From Macrosoma leucophasiata (Eukaryota; Arthropoda; Insecta; Lepidoptera; Hedylidae), in the NCBI GenBank assembly GCA_036365455.1, contig JAWQUS010000030.1, positions 806,001 through 870,000 on the forward strand: a DNA stretch of 64,000 nt. The letters run 5' to 3'. The position numbers were made by a program, and so were the translations under genes. Shown here piece by piece: positions 32,113 through 43,049 of the stretch. Under the pieces are notes generated by a model. The model ran no database searches, was not told the DNA's origin, and saw only the letters and a list, made by a program, of their open reading frames with translations. Each line of letters starts with the position of its first letter. Positions within the stretch are counted from its first letter, which is position 1.

Positions 32113-32176
32113 CACGTCCGGATTTGGTTCGGAGCGTACCGAATCCGCTATCCGACCTGCACCAAATCCGGACGTG
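32113..32176. repeat. 16-bp perfect inverted repeat in a GC-rich patch
   Basis: CACGTCCGGATTTGGT (32113-32128) and its exact complement (32161-32176) flank a 32-nt loop that contains GTACCGAATCCG. A related word GGATTAGGTCCGG is at 32021. This is probably a fold-back fragment of an unknown element. Confidence 0.7.
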
Positions 32177-32324
32177 GTTCATGGTATCAACGGTGGTCAT
32201 TTTTGCACACAACCTATATGACATTTGTCAGCCATATTGATCAAATTTTGACCAATACTACGCTATCATTAACCAGTGAATGACAAAGAATGTCCCATAT
32301 TCTTTGGTTTAGTCTTATCTTGCT

Positions 32325-32540
32325 GTTTGTAAAAGAGAGTATGGAACATTCTGTTGATACCTATTTTTATTATTAAGTATTTTTGGACCATTACTTATTT
32401 TATTTTTGTTTACTTTGACATATTTAGTGACGTATCAGATGTTATCCGCTTTGATTTATTCGTTAAATTGGCCTATCACAAGCAAATTCAATTATTTCCA
32501 AGTGATTAAATAAATTTTTGAGTTTGAGTTTGATTAGTAG
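32325..32540 (+). mobile_element. LINE-tail G, copy 1
   Basis: Matches the reverse complement of 42408-42625 over about 210 bp (GTATGGAACATTCTGTTGAT, CCTATCACAAGCAAATTC, CAAGTGATTAAAT). It ends in a GAGTTT repeat, a non-LTR-type microsatellite tail. The coding part is absent. Confidence 0.65.
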
Positions 32541-32657
32541 AGATATAGGCAGTGTACGACAGAGATAACATTCTACGAAGTCGAAACTAGCCGATTATCT
32601 TTCATAAGCTCGATGTCCAATATTTCTTGCTAGGCACTGTACAAAACAAAAGCTTTA

Positions 32658-32802
32658 CCCCCTTATTCATAAACGTACATTAGATACGTTTTAGCTACAG
32701 AATTCTTTGTCCTTGTCAGTTGCATAGTCAAATGTGCAGGATAGAAAAAGACAAAGGAGAGATTAGCAACACTTTAGCTAAAATACGTTTATGAATAAGG
32801 GG
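32658..32802. mobile_element. MITE with TA target duplication
   Basis: 145 bp, TIRs CCCCTTATTCATAAACGTA and TACGTTTATGAATAAGGGG, extended by TTTAGCTA in both arms, flanked by TA. This fits a Tc1/mariner-type non-autonomous element. Confidence 0.75.
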
Positions 32803-33186
32803 TAAGTGTTTTAATTTGCCCCAGTGTATATACTAAGCTCGTGATTTAAGCTAAGATCTAAGACATAGATTTAAGCATAGATCTAAGCATCAACCACCAA
32901 AGAAAGATATTAACAATATTTTCCCAATATACTCGAGGTACGGAAGTTCTGTTTTCACCGCCTCAAACTCGGGGTCAACTCTTTGGGAATAATTCATGAG
33001 ATTCGAGTTGTATTTGAATATTATAACCGATGATAAGACGGACCGCTTCGGTTGTTTAATGCATGATTATTTGATATAAACACGGGGGTCACGATCTGCC
33101 TTATTCTTGTTATGTTTGATCGCTGATTAAATTTAGCTGAAGTCGGATAGCAAATGGAAATAACAAAAAGCATGGTTCGCATTGAA

Positions 33187-33357
33187 TTTTTTTTATGTAA
33201 TGGAAGTGGCAAACAAGCATGCAGTTCACATTGATGTTAAGTGATGACTGCAGCCTATAGACACTTAGACAAAGACCAAAGTCACAATGCAGATGCGTTA
33301 CCACTCCTGAGGCCTAAGGTGTTATGCCTCTGTGCCGGAAATTACAGTGCCGTACAT
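33187..33357 (-). mobile_element. SINE-B tail half
   Basis: Close to consensus from the T-rich end to GGAAATTACAGTGCCGTACAT, then breaks off into a GC-rich segment. The head half is missing. Confidence 0.85.
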
Positions 33358-33525
33358 CACAAAGAATGCTCCCGTCAGGTGAACGCGCGGAAGCAGCACC
33401 GGGGCTGACCCCCTCTGCTGCGGCTTCTTCTGGCCTGCCATACAGGTCGGCGTTGGGTGCCCTGGGTTGCAAGGGCTTCGGTGGAGGAGGCACGCATCGT
33501 CAGTCGAGAGAGGGTGGGGGCTTAA
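33358..33525 (-). pseudogene. GC-rich coding-like relic, second copy
   Basis: The minus strand matches 17430-17520; see there. In this copy the frame would read APNADLYGRPEEAAAEG then VSPGAASARSPDG. It could be a fragment of a retrotransposon ORF1 or gag-like gene. Direct joining to a truncated SINE-B suggests both were cut by the same rearrangement. Confidence 0.35.
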
Positions 33526-33797
33526 TACATATTTGTTTTTGTTTTTTTTTTTATTACTTAAATAGTTTTTTTTTTTTATTACTTTTTTTATTACAAAGAA
33601 TACATGATTATCGGTAAAAAGTTCAAGCTTTTGAGTAAAAATGTCTTATAGAATTTTTGATGTAGTAAGTGCTGACTTGCATCTTTGGTGTTGTTGGGAT
33701 TACTCCATTGGGTGAAGGTTTACAGTATCACTTCCTTAGTTAAGATAAAAAATCCAGCCATGTTAACACAGTTGAGTTATTTTAAATCGAGACTATT

Positions 33798-34073
33798 TTT
33801 TTTTGTAATGGTAGAGGCAAGCAAGCACGCAGTACACATTAATGTTAAGTGATGATTGCAGCCTATAGACATCCACACGAAGACCAAGGTCAGAATTCAG
33901 ATGCGTTGCTCCTGAGGCCTAATTTGTTATGCCTCTGTGCCGGAAATTAGAGAGCCGTACATTACCACCTGACCGGAACACGATAGTGCTGAACACTACC
34001 ATTTGGCGGCAAGTATATTAAGTAATGCGGTGGTGCCTACGCCCGCGAGCTTCGTCACTGGAGCTCTACCACC
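33798..34073 (-). mobile_element. SINE-B copy
   Basis: Full length, with a small deletion in the TTACCACTCCTGAGG region and an intact head hairpin. Confidence 0.88.
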
Positions 34074-34111
34074 AATAATTTGTTTTGTTATATATGTCCT
34101 TTTTAGGCAGT

Positions 34112-34325
34112 TTTTAACACAACTTCACGCTTTGTATTCCCCAAAAGTGTAGACAGAGGCAAATTTATGTATTCAAGCAAACATGCAAACACCCACATAT
34201 CGCTGGTTACTTTTTGACCCATGTATCAGGTAGCGAGCTTACCGACATCACACAAACACGATAGTGCTGAAAACTACCATCCATTAAACGGCAAGTAATT
34301 TAGGTAATGAAATAAAAACCTCCTT
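34112..34325 (-). mobile_element. SINE-A / SINE-B junction fragment
   Basis: SINE-A tail sequence (ACTTCACGCTTTGTATTCCC ... ATCAGGTAGCGAGC) changes abruptly near 34252 to the SINE-B core (CACGATAGTGCTGAAAACTA). Both parts are on the minus strand, giving a chimera by recombination or template switching. Confidence 0.65.
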
Positions 34326-34618
34326 CTTTTTAATTGGTTAAAAATAACGAAGACGAATTGTGTGCTTCCACTCGTATAATCCGATTTAAACAATTCTGAG
34401 AAAAGCATACATAAACACAAAGTATAAACAATTAAGTAGACGTGCGTCTTAATACCTACTTAACTGTTCTTTTCGCTTCGGAAAATGTTCGTCGCAAGTG
34501 ATCGCTCTCCCAGAATACAGCCGCGCAGCTGACTTTTCCCATGGTAGAAAATTCAAATAAGCTGTAATTATACACCGTCTTACAAGCTTGGGGATTCGTT
34601 GCGTTCAATTTCACGTTT

Positions 34619-34905
34619 TGTTTTTTTTTTATGTAATTGTAGTGGCAAACAAGCATGCAGTTCACATTGATGTTAAGTGATGACCGCAGCCTATAGACAC
34701 CCACATGAAGACCAAGGCCAAAATGCAGATGCGTTACCACTCCTGAGGCCTAAGGTGTTGTGCCTCTGTGCCGGAAATTACAGGGCTGTACATTACCACC
34801 TGACCGGAACACGATAGTGCTGAACACTACCATTTAGCGGCAAGTAAATTTGGTAATGCGGCGGTGCCTACGCCCGCGAGCTCCGTCACTGGAGCTCTAC
34901 CAACT
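34619..34905 (-). mobile_element. SINE-B copy, near consensus
   Basis: Complete with a long T-rich end and head hairpin GAGCTCCGTCACTGGAGCTC. Confidence 0.9.
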
Positions 34906-34909
34906 GTAA

Positions 34910-35365
34910 AATTGTTAAAAAGTTGTTGTAAATTTGTCCTATTTATTCAATTTTTGGTGGTTGGATATTGTGTATTATTGAAAACTTAAAAAATATATAT
35001 ATGTAGTAGTATATATAAAAAGTACCACTTACAGCAGTAGCTAAAGCTCAAAAATTTGAATCTTAAGACAAGGCCCGAAGAAACAGCATAAAATAAAATT
35101 AGAAAAGCCTGAAGTACATTACAATTTCTATTGAAATGAGCGGCACACGTTGCCAAGAGATAAGCGTTGCATTTGCACAACGCGCGTAATCTGCTTCTGA
35201 ATGCTTTGTCTCGTTGTTCTGATGGCCGATATCTTTTGTTAACGTTAAACACTGCAGTATAAATTCATATTTCCCAGATCATAAACTTACAGAAAATCGA
35301 TTTGTGTGGTTCTGTAGAGACGAGACATTTATCTGACTGAGTGCAGCGAAGCTTAAAAATAGTTC
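34910..35365. other. No recognised feature
   Basis: A/T-rich. A minus-strand frame of 88 codons (34986-35252) has no known domain and is probably chance. Confidence 0.35.
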
Positions 35366-35730
35366 ACATTGCAGTTCACATTGACGTTAAGTGATGACTG
35401 CAGCCTATAGACACCCACACCATGACCAAAAATCAAAATTCACTAGTGCAGTCAGTCAACCGAACAACGGCGGTCAAACCATTTCAATGGGTGGTAGTAA
35501 GTGTAATAACGCAAATTGGGCAGCACGTCCTTCGATAAAACTACCACCAGTGCAATCGCCAACCCGCATGCCAAGCGTGGCGATTATAGCATATCCCCCT
35601 TATAGGGAGACTTTTGTCCAGCAGTGGACATCTTACGGCTGATACGACAATGAAACACTACCATGTAGCGGTAAGTAGATTAGGTAACGTAGTAGTGACT
35701 ACATAGTGACCCCATCACTGGGGCTCAACA
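35366..35730 (-). mobile_element. SINE-B split by RTE-E
   Basis: Tail part (35366-35432) and head part (35645-35730) of one old SINE-B are separated by the RTE-E fragment at 35433-35642. Confidence 0.65.
35433..35642 (+). mobile_element. RTE-E 3' end fragment
   Basis: Ends with TTTGTCCAGCAGTGGACATC and TTACGGCTGA. The frame closes as FVQQWTSYG-stop, the common C-terminus of RTE proteins. Upstream words (AATAACGCAA, TTCGATAAAACTACCACC, GTGGCGATTATAGC) recur at 8600, 9360, 5200 and 51930. It is 5'-truncated. Confidence 0.6.
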
Positions 35731-35828
35731 AAACTTTTCATTTAACTGAACATGCACCAAATCCCTTCAAATTTCCTAAATGCATAATTTACTTTTTTTT
35801 ACAGACGATTTAATAATCAAACTTTCTC

Positions 35829-36547
35829 TAACTCGCGTATCGCCTACGCGGAACCAGGGGAGTGGGGGCGGGTAACGCTACACACGAACTCAATAATTCA
35901 AATACTTATCTCGAGATTTATTTTTGGAAAAGTATAAAATATGATTATATACAAAGTTGTCTGTATTTTTAAGTCAAAAATAAACTTCAAATTTTTCAAT
36001 TATTTTAATAAAAGCTTCTAAGGTACGAAATAATAAAATTACAATTACTCTTTTCACGAAATATTTAACCACAGATAAAAGTTATGTAGGATTAGGACTA
36101 TTCATCACTAATATAGGTACATATCGCTTGAATCGTCTTCACTGTCTGAGCAGCTTGAGGAGTCAGAATCTAGCAAATTAATAATAAAGCTGTCCATTTC
36201 TTCATCTTCTCTCAGGTTATCGTCTTGAAGATACTCCGCAGAACTATGATCTTGTTTTCTAGATTTAAAAAAGGAATATACGTTGTACGCTATTTGTAAT
36301 TTTTTTTTTTTTGCAAAATATGAAAAGTGATTCATTTTGAGATTAATCTTGGTAAGTTTTTAACTTGTGCGTCAATGTCAAAGTGTCCGTTGCAGAAATA
36401 CAAACCGCGGATTGCGAGCACCGACAGCGTACTGCCGCGCTTTGACGTAGCTCTCTGCTCCGCGCACCCCTTTTACCCACCCGGTGACATCTTCCTCCTT
36501 TCTCTTTGTACCCCGCAGGAGATACGCGAGCTAAACGGTCGGCCTAT
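35829..36547 (-). mobile_element. N element, copy 1
   Basis: About 0.72 kb with inverted ends: AACTCGCGTATCGCCT at the left and its complement AGATACGCGAGCTAAACGG at the right. It is homologous throughout, in inverted orientation, to copy 2 at 40580-41311. It carries a short acidic reading frame. The superfamily is uncertain. Confidence 0.65.
36108..36335 (-). pseudogene. Small acidic ORF of N element
   Basis: A 75-residue frame that starts MNHFSYFAKKKK and becomes strongly acidic and serine-rich (LREDEEMDSFIINLLDSDSS, SCSDSEDDSSD). In N copy 2 the same sequence (40794-41030) is frameshifted in its poly-A tract. Acidic N-termini of this kind occur in some transposases such as the piggyBac group, so this may be the first exon-sized scrap of a deleted transposase. 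No catalytic motif is present and the link is a guess. Conservation between the two copies could simply reflect recent duplication. Confidence 0.4.
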
Positions 36548-36559
36548 ACCTACATTCAC

Positions 36560-36889
36560 AAATATTAATACAATAAAAAAAGATCCGGATGAATTGAGAA
36601 CCTCCTTTTTTCGAAGTCGCTTAAAAAATTTATAGGTTATAGTTAACTCAACAGAAACAATAAAATGTCAGTATCAAAAGCATAATTACGAGTATATCAC
36701 ACAGGCATTTCGATTTCTCACCTAAATTCCCGCAGCCCGTTATCCGGTGCTGTCAAATCTATCAAAACTGAGATAATCCAGTTCTGGGCAGGAACGAATG
36801 CGAAAACCGCACCGTTGAGCACTACCAGGTGACCAATCGGTGAGGATGGAATTCTCTCTTCGGCGGGTAGTACATTATTTATTTATTTA
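36560..36889. other. No recognised feature
   Basis: Sequence between N copy 1 and the SINE-T fragment. Nothing identifiable; a short TTTA run lies at about 36875. Confidence 0.35.
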
Positions 36890-37080
36890 TTTATTAGTAA
36901 ATTATTTTAAGGGGAAAAATGAGAAGAAAATATTGATTTCGGGCGAGATTTGAACCCTACTTGACGTGACTATTGGAAAGTTGGACGTGGAACTTCTGCA
37001 GCTTAGTGAAAGAGCGGCTGGACTAGTGAACCAAGTCCGGACTAGTGAGTCCAAGTCCCGCTCGAAGTAATTTTTTCGGC
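36890..37080 (-). mobile_element. SINE-T-like copy, rearranged
   Basis: GATTTCGGGCGAGATTTGAAC (B-box complement) at the left, GTGAAAGAGCGGCTGGACTAG (tRNA-like, plus) at the right and CCCGCTCGAAGT near the end. It is a scrambled, partly inverted tRNA-derived repeat. Confidence 0.5.
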
Positions 37081-37644
37081 CCTTAATGTTTTGTTTTTGT
37101 TTTTCACTTGATAACATAGGTACCTTATGTGGTGTTAATCTATATTTCATTGCTTTTGGATAAGCGGAGAGCTCTCTGGAAAAATCTATTTATCCAAAGA
37201 GATGGGCTTTAATCTTTCGCTACAACCATACAACAGTCGCACTGCATTACCAAAACAACTTTGCCCAAACCCAACTGGACTGTAAACAGCACAAATCCAC
37301 GCTGCGCAAGCACATCAAAAGCGTTTAATCCGATAGAACAACGGAAATTTTGCTCCGTCAACATTGCCCCGATACGTGCATATGGGGTAGCTCCTAAACA
37401 ATGTGGACAAATATGCCTAATGTGTATCGGTTCGCTTGGAACTGGATGCAGTGGTTTTCAGTATTGGTGGACTATCTTGCAATGAAAACATGATACCTTT
37501 TCTGTGTTTTCGTCCACATTAGATATGTGCATTTGTTTGACATTGCAGTTTCAATTAATTGGCCTTTAATCTAGGAATGATAACAGAAAAAAAAAATTTT
37601 TTCAGCTTCTGTCTTTGTGGTAGCAAAGAAGCTGTTGTTGTTAA
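37081..37644. other. No recognised feature
   Basis: No repeat family recognised. A 74-codon frame at 37261-37485 has no domain I know. Confidence 0.35.
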
Positions 37645-37932
37645 CTGGTAGTAGAGCTCCAGTGAGGCAGCTCGAGGCTCGCACCACCGCATTACCTAAT
37701 ATACTTGCCGCTAAATGGTAGTGTTCAGCACTATCTTGTATCTAGTCAAAATGCAGATGTGTTACCATTCCTGAGGCCTAAGGTGTTATGCCTCTGTGCC
37801 GGAAATTACTGGGCCGTACATTACCACCTGATCGGAACAAGATAGTGCTGAACATTACCATTTAGCGGCAAGTATTAGGTGATGCGGTTGTGCCTACGCC
37901 CGCGAGCTCCGTCACTTGAGCTCTACCACCAG
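37645..37932. mobile_element. Fold-back SINE-B dimer
   Basis: A plus-strand head half (37645-37742) is joined to a minus-strand copy running from mid-element to head (37743-37932). Both outer ends are therefore SINE-B heads, with inverted arms of about 95 bp. Confidence 0.85.
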
Positions 37933-38194
37933 TTATAATCTTGCTATGTTATCAGAATACCAGCGTTGCAGCCACTGCTGTATCAATCAGCTGATATGGG
38001 AGCCGTTTTTTTTTTCGTTTCACACAACCAAACATGTCATATTTCTCACATAATGTTTTTTTTTAATTTTTACTATTGTTTCGATGTTGTGTGTGGGCCA
38101 AAAAATAAAGATCTTTTTTTCTTTCTTTGATTGCTTGCTTATGAGACCAGGGCATCTGAATGTTTGTTTTTCTCTTCTCAACCTTAAGTATTAA

Positions 38195-38312
38195 TTTGGA
38201 CACTATTGGTGAAAACCTCATGAAAATCCGTGCAGTGGTTTGAGTTTATCGCGTAGACAGACAGACGGACGCGGTGGGAGACTTTGTCTTATAAATATAT
38301 TTATAGATTTTT
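38195..38312 (+). mobile_element. Helitron-like fragment
   Basis: GAAAATCCGTGCAGTGGTTT, then GCGTAGACAGACAGACGGAC and TTTGTCTTATAAATAT, typical internal phrases of lepidopteran non-autonomous repeats. Termini are missing. Confidence 0.35.
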
Positions 38313-38332
38313 AATAATGTAGAGAAACTTAC

Positions 38333-38442
38333 TTAGGTCTCAGTGGTGGCAACGCATCTGCATTTTGACCTCTGGTTTTTGTGTAGACGTCTTTAAGCTG
38401 TAGTCACCACTTAACATCAACTTCATCATATTAAAAAAAAAG
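38333..38442 (+). mobile_element. SINE-B tail fragment
   Basis: From TTAGGTCTCAGTGGTGGC to an A-rich run; the head half is absent. Confidence 0.7.
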
Positions 38443-38701
38443 TTACTTAGAAGTAAACAACTTGTGTCCATATATTTTGGATTTCACGACAAATTTGTAA
38501 CTCAAAGTTCCTCTTCGTATACTTTCCTCATTACATGCAAACATCCAAAGTAAAGCGCGACGCGTATTTCTTGTAATGACGTATCACAAGAAAATATACA
38601 TTTTGCGTGTCTATTTGAGCACTTGTTTTGATCTTCACTATTAATTTATAAAAGTGGCAAACACACTTCACTGGAGAAAAGGGGCTTGAAGATGTAGGTC
38701 T

Positions 38702-38982
38702 TGACTCGGGCACATTACTGAGAAATTTCCAGAAAATTGAAAAATCCCAATAGAACAAAAGATGAAGGACTTTCACACCACTTTCTCTGATAAGCTCCTA
38801 CCCGGGAATCGAACCTAGGACCTGAGCGTAGTAGTAGTGGTCTGCTACCACTAGGCTACCGAGGCACAGAGGTATAAGAGCTTAAACCTCAGGAGTGGCA
38901 CCTGCATTGAAGTCTTTGGTTTTTATGCATATTATGTATATTATGTTTAGGTACAATATTCACTTACCATCAATGTGAACTG
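38702..38982. mobile_element. SINE-A (minus) abutting SINE-B tail half (plus)
   Basis: SINE-A 38702-38868 ends at the head (CTACCGAGGCA). It merges there into SINE-B starting at GGCACAGAGGTATAAG (to 38982). The junction shares AGGCA, suggesting microhomology joining or insertion. Confidence 0.65.
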
Positions 38983-39080
38983 TAAATCCCCTGGTGTTGC
39001 AAATGATCATAGGCGACAGAGACCACTTTCTACCAGGTGGCCCGTCTGCTTGTCTAACAACTTTTAGACATAAAAAACAC
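38983..39080 (+). mobile_element. LINE-J 3' UTR fragment
   Basis: CCCCTGGTGTTGCAAATG to GTGGCCCGTCTGCTTGTCT and an A-rich tail. Another degraded LINE-J piece lies at about 39493-39552. Confidence 0.7.
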
Positions 39081-39814
39081 AACTCAAGTAAACAGCTGTC
39101 ACAAACACAAAATTTTATGTCCCGTTCAATGTACAGGCACTAAACGACTTTACATTTTTCCAAGAAGTCAGAAACATGGGAGTGACAGGGAGTACATTCG
39201 ATAAGTATGCAAATATGGAATCTCCAACACTTGCTGTTTGTTTGTTACCAGTTTGTTTAATATATGCAGTGGGGTGGGCAGGAATGTTGTGTGGGGTTGA
39301 AAAAACGACATCTTCGCGACTATGTCTTGTGTATTGATGAAAATGTATATAATTTGAATGAATGAATGATTTATTTATTTGCAATTAATATAGTATAAAT
39401 TATTTCACCATTATACTGACAGGCAAATTTTAAATAAAATGTTATTTAAATATGTTTTTTCAAAACACTCTGCCAGCCCAAAAAAACATTGCTAGGGCTG
39501 ACAGCGTATTGGCAACTCTTTAGTGTTGCAAATGTCTATCTGCAACGGTGGTACAATTGGGTAAAAACTAGCAGTCAAAATGCAGATCCATTGCCACCCT
39601 TGAGACTTTAGTTGTTACGTCTCTATGATAGTTATTTTTTATTTCTTTTGCTGGCGTAGAAAAGGTGACGATAGCACCGTATCAAACAGTTCAGCCTAGC
39701 ACTTACACTTCTTCCAATGGTTCCATTTCAAAAACGCGTGATTGAAACAACTCGTTAACTGAATTACAATTTTAACTGTGCAGTTTGAATTTCAGAATCA
39801 TAAATTTTAATCGT
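39081..39814. other. Mostly unrecognised
   Basis: Holds the small LINE-J piece near 39493 and a SINE-B-like scrap near 39570-39620. The rest is A/T-rich without features. Confidence 0.35.
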
Positions 39815-39950
39815 CCTTCCAAAAAGATAATATGTTACATGAAATTAAACGACTATCTTTTTTTCAGAGTCCATTGTTTTCTCACAACAATAACAGTATA
39901 TCAGGTGTCCCCATACACTTGTGGACAGGGAAAACGATAGTAGTGAGTTT
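39815..39950 (+). repeat. Direct repeat flanking N copy 2 (left)
   Basis: About 135 bp including ACATGAAATTAAACG, GTCCATTGTTTTCTCACAAC and ACAGGGAAAA. The same series occurs at 41727-41860. The pair is 1.9 kb apart with N copy 2 between them. Confidence 0.75.
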
Positions 39951-40579
39951 AATTATGTAATGTGTTGTGTTTATTAATCCCTGGTTGTCACAATAAAGAT
40001 TGTAAAATTTTGTTTTCGTAAAATGTGAGTGAATTCGAATATACAACGTGTAAAAAAAGAAGTAATAGTATTTAAGGTTCTATAAATATATATTATCTAC
40101 AGTCTAATGACAAACTATCGACATCCACAGTGCTATTTTTATTTTCCTCACTATGTTTATAATCCCTGAAGCAGCAGATGGACGTTATGAGGTCCAATGA
40201 CAATAAGAAATCAACTGTCATATTTTCCAAGCTACCTGCAAAAAGCACGAATAAATTAAACAAACACAGACTTGCGAGGTCATAATATAATAACGTTCTC
40301 TGATACATTTATTTTGAACAGTCTAATTCAATGTTGATATAATAATATTATGAAGTAGAGATCCCTAACATCAAAACAAGGCTTAAGCAAAACTTAGATT
40401 TTCTCCAAAACTATAAGTTTATCAATTGTCTAATTAGCTTTTATTTTTCATCGGATAAATAGACTTTCAATAAAGTTATATAATGTTACTGCAGGGTTGT
40501 GTTTCCCAAAGGAGTACGCAGAGATATGTATTCGTAAATCGTAGTCACATATACGCTTGTAAACAAGCGTATATGCGAC
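39951..40579. other. No recognised feature
   Basis: Sequence between the left direct repeat and N copy 2. A/T-rich with no family recognised. Confidence 0.35.
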
Positions 40580-41311
40580 TATAGGCCGACCGTTTAACAC
40601 ACGTATCGCCTGTGGGGTACAAAGAGAGCGGGGGGTGATGTCACCGGGTGGGTAAAAGATGTGCGCGAAGCATAGAGCCACGTCAAAGCGCGGCAGTACG
40701 CTGTCGGTGCTCGCAGCGCGCGGTTTTTATTTTTGCAACGGACGCTTCTACATTAACGTACAAGGTAAAAACTTACCAAGGTTAATCTCAAGATGAATCA
40801 CTTTTACTGTCTTGCAAAAAAAAAAAAACAAATGAGCGTACAATGTAACTACCTTTTTTAAAGCCAGAAAACAAGATCATAGTTCTGCGGAGTATTTTCA
40901 AGACGATAACTTGAGAGAAGATGAAGAAATGGACAGCTTTATTATTAATTCGCAAGATTCTGACTCCTCAAGCTGCTCAGACAGTGAAGACGATTCGAGC
41001 GATGTACCTATATTAGTGATGAATAGTCCTAATCCTACATAACTTTTATCTGTGGTTAAATATTTTGTGAAAGGAGTTATTGTAATTTTATTATTTCGTA
41101 CCTTAGAAGCTATTATTAAAATAATTTAAAAATTATAAGTTTATTTTTTACTTAAAAAATACAGACAAGTTTGTATATATTCATATTTTATACTTTTCCA
41201 ACAATATATCTCGAGATAAGTATTTGGATTATTGAGTCCGTGTGAAGCGTTACCCGCCCCCGCTCTCCTTGTACCGTGCAGGCGATACGCGAGTTAAACG
41301 GTCGGTCTATA
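40580..41311 (+). mobile_element. N element, copy 2
   Basis: The terminal inverted repeat is about 60 bp. Left: TATAGGCCGACCGTTTAAC then CACGTATCGCCTG and GGGGTACAAAGAGAGCGGGG. Right (complement): TATAGACCGACCGTTTAACT then CGCGTATCGCCTG. The TATA at each end may be target sequence. The small acidic frame seen in copy 1 is broken here. Confidence 0.7.
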
Positions 41312-41329
41312 AGATTCGCCGCATTTAAT

Positions 41330-42136
41330 CCAATATAAATACATTAACACATTCCCTGTCCCAAACAAAAATGCAAAATTAAGCTGGTCTCAAGCTGGTG
41401 AAAAAGTCCAACAGACTTTTTGCAAAATACTGTTAAGTGATCAAAAGGATACAAAAAAGCTATTCAAAAAAATTAAACAATACCGGAAATAGGTATTTAT
41501 TGTATTTGTCGCCTGACACACATATGGCTCCGGATCGTATTAGTGCTTTCTAAGCGCAAGTTTCCTGAGCCATATGTTGTTAACTAACAATTCAAAAATT
41601 TGAATAGTTTTTACCGCTCGAACCGAGGATCAAACCTAAGACCTAGGCGTAGATGAGGTGGCCCACCATTTTACTATTGAGTCAGGTAACAGACAAATAC
41701 TTACTTTAAACTTAAAATGTGTTTCCAAAAGGATATTACTTATACATGAAATTAAACGGTGAATTTTTGCGAAGTCCATTGTTTCCTCACAACAATAACA
41801 CTATATCATGTGACGTCACTGTACACTTGCGTGCAGGGAAAATAGCAGTTTGATCAGATGATATAAAAAAAAGTATTCTACTGCAGTTAATAAAAATTAT
41901 ATATGGAACAGACTGTAACCTTTTATATAAAATCCCTCAAGCATAAATTGTTTATCCTTTGATGATAGTTTATTTATTTAATCGTATTGCAGTCTGTAGA
42001 ATAGCTGAATACATGAGCTTTTCTTAAGCCTATTTCTCCCGTATTGTCGCTCATTTATCACCACCCAAGGAACACGTGCAGGGGTATAGTTGGTGATATA
42101 GATATTGTGATATAGATTTTTGTGATAATAATTACG
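41330..42136. other. Few recognised features
   Basis: Contains the right-hand direct repeat (41727-41860; see 39815) and an old tRNA-like SINE head fragment near 41615-41690 (CCGAGGATCAAACCTAAGAC). Otherwise nothing is recognised. Confidence 0.45.
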
Positions 42137-42258
42137 GTCATACATTACCATTTAACTGGAATAATCATAGTACTGGATACCATTTAGCGATAGATTAATT
42201 AGGCAATGTGGCGGTGCCTACGTCCTCTAGCTCCAACAATGGACCTCTATCGACAGTT
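42137..42258 (-). mobile_element. SINE-B head fragment, old
   Basis: GGTCATACATTACCATTTAAC to GGCGGTGCCTACGTCCTCTA. Diverged and tail-less. Confidence 0.65.
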
Positions 42259-42407
42259 AAAATCTACGAATGATATCAAAAATTGATTACTACTCACAAG
42301 GAGCCAAGGGCTAAACAACCTTATCTTTTAATTGGTAGTATTTAATGCAGCGTTTTTATTTGCATCATTACTCGTATATTGTATAAAGGCTTCAAGAATG
42401 GGAACAA

Positions 42408-42625
42408 ACTCAAAACTCAAACTCAAAAATTCATTTAATCACTTGGAAATAATAGAATTTGCTTGTGATAGGTCAAATTACAAATATAAAATTAAAGCGA
42501 ATAACAACTGATACGTTGATTAATATGTCAAAGTAAATAAATTAATAATAGTCCAAAAATACTTAATAATAAAAATAGGTATCAACAGAATGTTCCATAC
42601 TCTCTTTTACAAACGGCAAGATGTA
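42408..42625 (-). mobile_element. LINE-tail G, copy 2
   Basis: The inverted counterpart of 32325-32540, starting at the AAACTC repeat tail. Confidence 0.65.
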
Positions 42626-42767
42626 GGCAAGGTGTAGAGGAACGAAAAGATGTTTGTGCTTGTTGTGTTGAATTGGAATTTAAAAATATTATGTTGAGTT
42701 AAATTTGCAGTGTTTGCCTCTGTTTCTCTCTCTCTCTTTCTCTCTCTCTCATCCTCTCATAAATACA

Positions 42768-43003
42768 CACGCACACGCACACGCACACGCACACGCACAC
42801 GCTCACGCACACGCACACGCACACGCACACGCACACGCACACGCACACGCACACGCACACGCACACGCACACGCACACGCACACGCACACGCACACGCAC
42901 ACGCACACGCACACGCACACGCACACGCACACGCACACGCACACGCACACGCACACGCACACGCACACGCACACGCACACGCACACGCACACGCACACGC
43001 ACA

Positions 43004-43047
<44 letters not shown>
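42768..43047. repeat. Hexamer (ACGCAC)n microsatellite merging into (AC)n
   Basis: About 39 near-perfect hexamer units (42768-43005; one TCACGC variant at 42801) followed by about 20 AC dinucleotides. Long open frames on both strands are artefacts of the 6-bp period. The array could form alternating purine-pyrimidine (Z-type) DNA. Confidence 0.97.

Positions 43048-43049
<2 letters not shown>

Noticed and set aside
40591..41297. TTAA-flanked piggyBac-type element (N copy 2)
   Set aside because: TTAA does occur near both ends, but the inverted similarity extends outward past it to TATAG(G/A)CCGACCG, so TTAA is inside the repeat and not a target duplication.
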